Source of the DNA: Acidimicrobiia bacterium
GTDB taxonomy: Bacteria > Actinomycetota > Acidimicrobiia > Acidimicrobiales > Bin134
NCBI GenBank assembly: GCA_009843565.1
Contig: VYDF01000217.1
Span: forward strand, 1 to 15,470
DNA: 15,470 nucleotides
Direction of reading: 5' to 3'
This document shows, piece by piece, positions 15,060 to 15,470 of the stretch (position 1 is its first letter; each line of letters opens with the position of its first letter). Both the position numbers and the translations under genes were made by a program. The notes below the pieces were generated by a model that ran no database searches, was not told where the DNA came from, and saw only the letters and a list, made by a program, of their open reading frames with translations.

Positions 15060-15077
15060 TTGACGATCCCTCCGATG
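14991..15077. repeat. Perfect 22-bp direct repeat at the pyrR/pyrB junction
   Basis: The 22 bp at 14991-15012 and 15056-15077 are identical, 65 bp apart with 43 bp of unrelated sequence between. On the minus strand each copy carries the IGGIVK codons, GGAGGG and AAATGA. The offset equals the 69-nt relay ORF minus the 4-nt overlap. Confidence 0.95.
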
Positions 15078-15470
15078 TCCACGCCCTCGCGGTGGGCATC
15101 CACCATCTCATCGCGGCGGGTGGGCAGGTTCTTGCCTACAAAGTCGGGGCGGACGGGCAGCTCCCGGTGGCCCCGGTCGATCATCACTGCGAGCTGCACC
15201 GCCCGGGGGCGGCCATAGGTGGTGAGGGCGTCGAGCGCGGCCCGGATGGTGCGGCCGGTGAACAGCACGTCGTCTGCCAAGACCACCGCCTGGCCGTCGA
15301 GGTTGACGGGGATGTGGGTGGGCGCCTCGGGCAGCAGGGGCCGCAGGCCGATGTCGTCGCGGTGAAAGGCCACATCCAAGGTGCCCAACGGGGGGCGCTT
15401 CCCCTCGATCTCCCGCAAGGTGTCGGCCAGATGCTCGGCCAGCCATACCCCGCCGGTCTGAAGCCCGATG
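15056..15470 (-). CDS. pyrR: PyrR bifunctional pyr operon regulator/uracil phosphoribosyltransferase, 3' part (5' end off the right edge)
   Basis: UMP-responsive RNA-binding regulator of pyr genes with uracil phosphoribosyltransferase activity. About 137 codons are present; the family is about 175-195 residues, so roughly 40-55 N-terminal residues lie outside. Visible: [25 protein letters not shown], and the PRPP-binding loop [18 protein letters not shown], then [20 protein letters not shown]. No internal start is needed: a TTG at 15418 lies mid-domain. PyrR acts on the leader upstream of its own gene by attenuation or, in mycobacteria, translational repression; that leader is outside the window. 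The stop overlaps the first relay ORF as ATGA. Confidence 0.95.
   Translation of the reverse strand, partial: IGLQTGGVWLAEHLADTLREIEGKRPPLGTLDVAFHRDDIGLRPLLPEAPTHIPVNLDGQAVVLADDVLFTGRTIRAALDALTTYGRPRAVQLAVMIDRGHRELPVRPDFVGKNLPTRRDEMVDAHREGVDIGGIVK

Noticed and set aside
15000..15060. Internal PyrR-binding loop or attenuator between pyrR and pyrB
   Set aside because: No match to the PyrR-binding consensus and no terminator-like hairpin with a U tract was seen. The expected leader is upstream of pyrR, outside the window.

Overview
The window is a GC-rich actinobacterial housekeeping locus, read almost entirely on the minus strand (right to left). The gene order pyrR-pyrB-pyrC-carA-carB-pyrD-pyrF-mihF-gmk-rpoZ-coaBC-metK-priA is the classic actinobacterial pyrimidine/nucleotide cluster, and mihF (the actinobacterial integration host factor) is a strong lineage marker. 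A class 1-type pyrD (catalytic Cys) and a short group-1 pyrF, both unlike the mycobacterial versions, make a deep-branching class such as Acidimicrobiia plausible; that placement is inference.

Layout from right to left along transcription. 15470-6523 holds the complete de novo UMP pathway apart from pyrE: pyrR (its 5' end lies off the right edge), pyrB, pyrC, carA, carB, pyrD, pyrF. 6470-5578 holds mihF and gmk, with a likely leaderless promoter directly before mihF. 5541-2698 holds rpoZ (own extended -10 promoter), coaBC and metK; priA follows at 2687-975. At 978-376 a plus-strand RsmC-like methyltransferase converges on priA and diverges from def (peptide deformylase), whose 3' end is off the left edge. 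No stretch over 100 bases lacks a gene.

The most unusual feature is at the gene junctions of the pyr operon. Four of the six (pyrR/pyrB, pyrB/pyrC, pyrC/carA, carB/pyrD) carry no simple spacer or overlap. Each holds one or more tiny ORFs (8, 16 or 22 codons), each joined to its neighbours on both sides by a 4-nt ATGA stop-start overlap. At all four, the DNA and the C-terminal residues of the mini-ORF resemble the 3' end of the gene just upstream. They therefore look like duplications of an ancestral ATGA junction that kept stop-start translational coupling intact. The pyrB/pyrC junction is the clearest: a 23-bp unit repeated four times encodes three successive 8-codon mini-ORFs. I call these coupling relays. 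The coordinates are read directly; the function is inference.

Other notable points are a compact divergent promoter in which def and the methyltransferase share overlapping -10 elements, each exactly 6 nt from its start codon; a pentapeptide-like acidic tail on RNA polymerase omega; a gmk with no ATG or GTG start and a small hairpin at its apparent start; and no pyrK beside the class 1-type pyrD.
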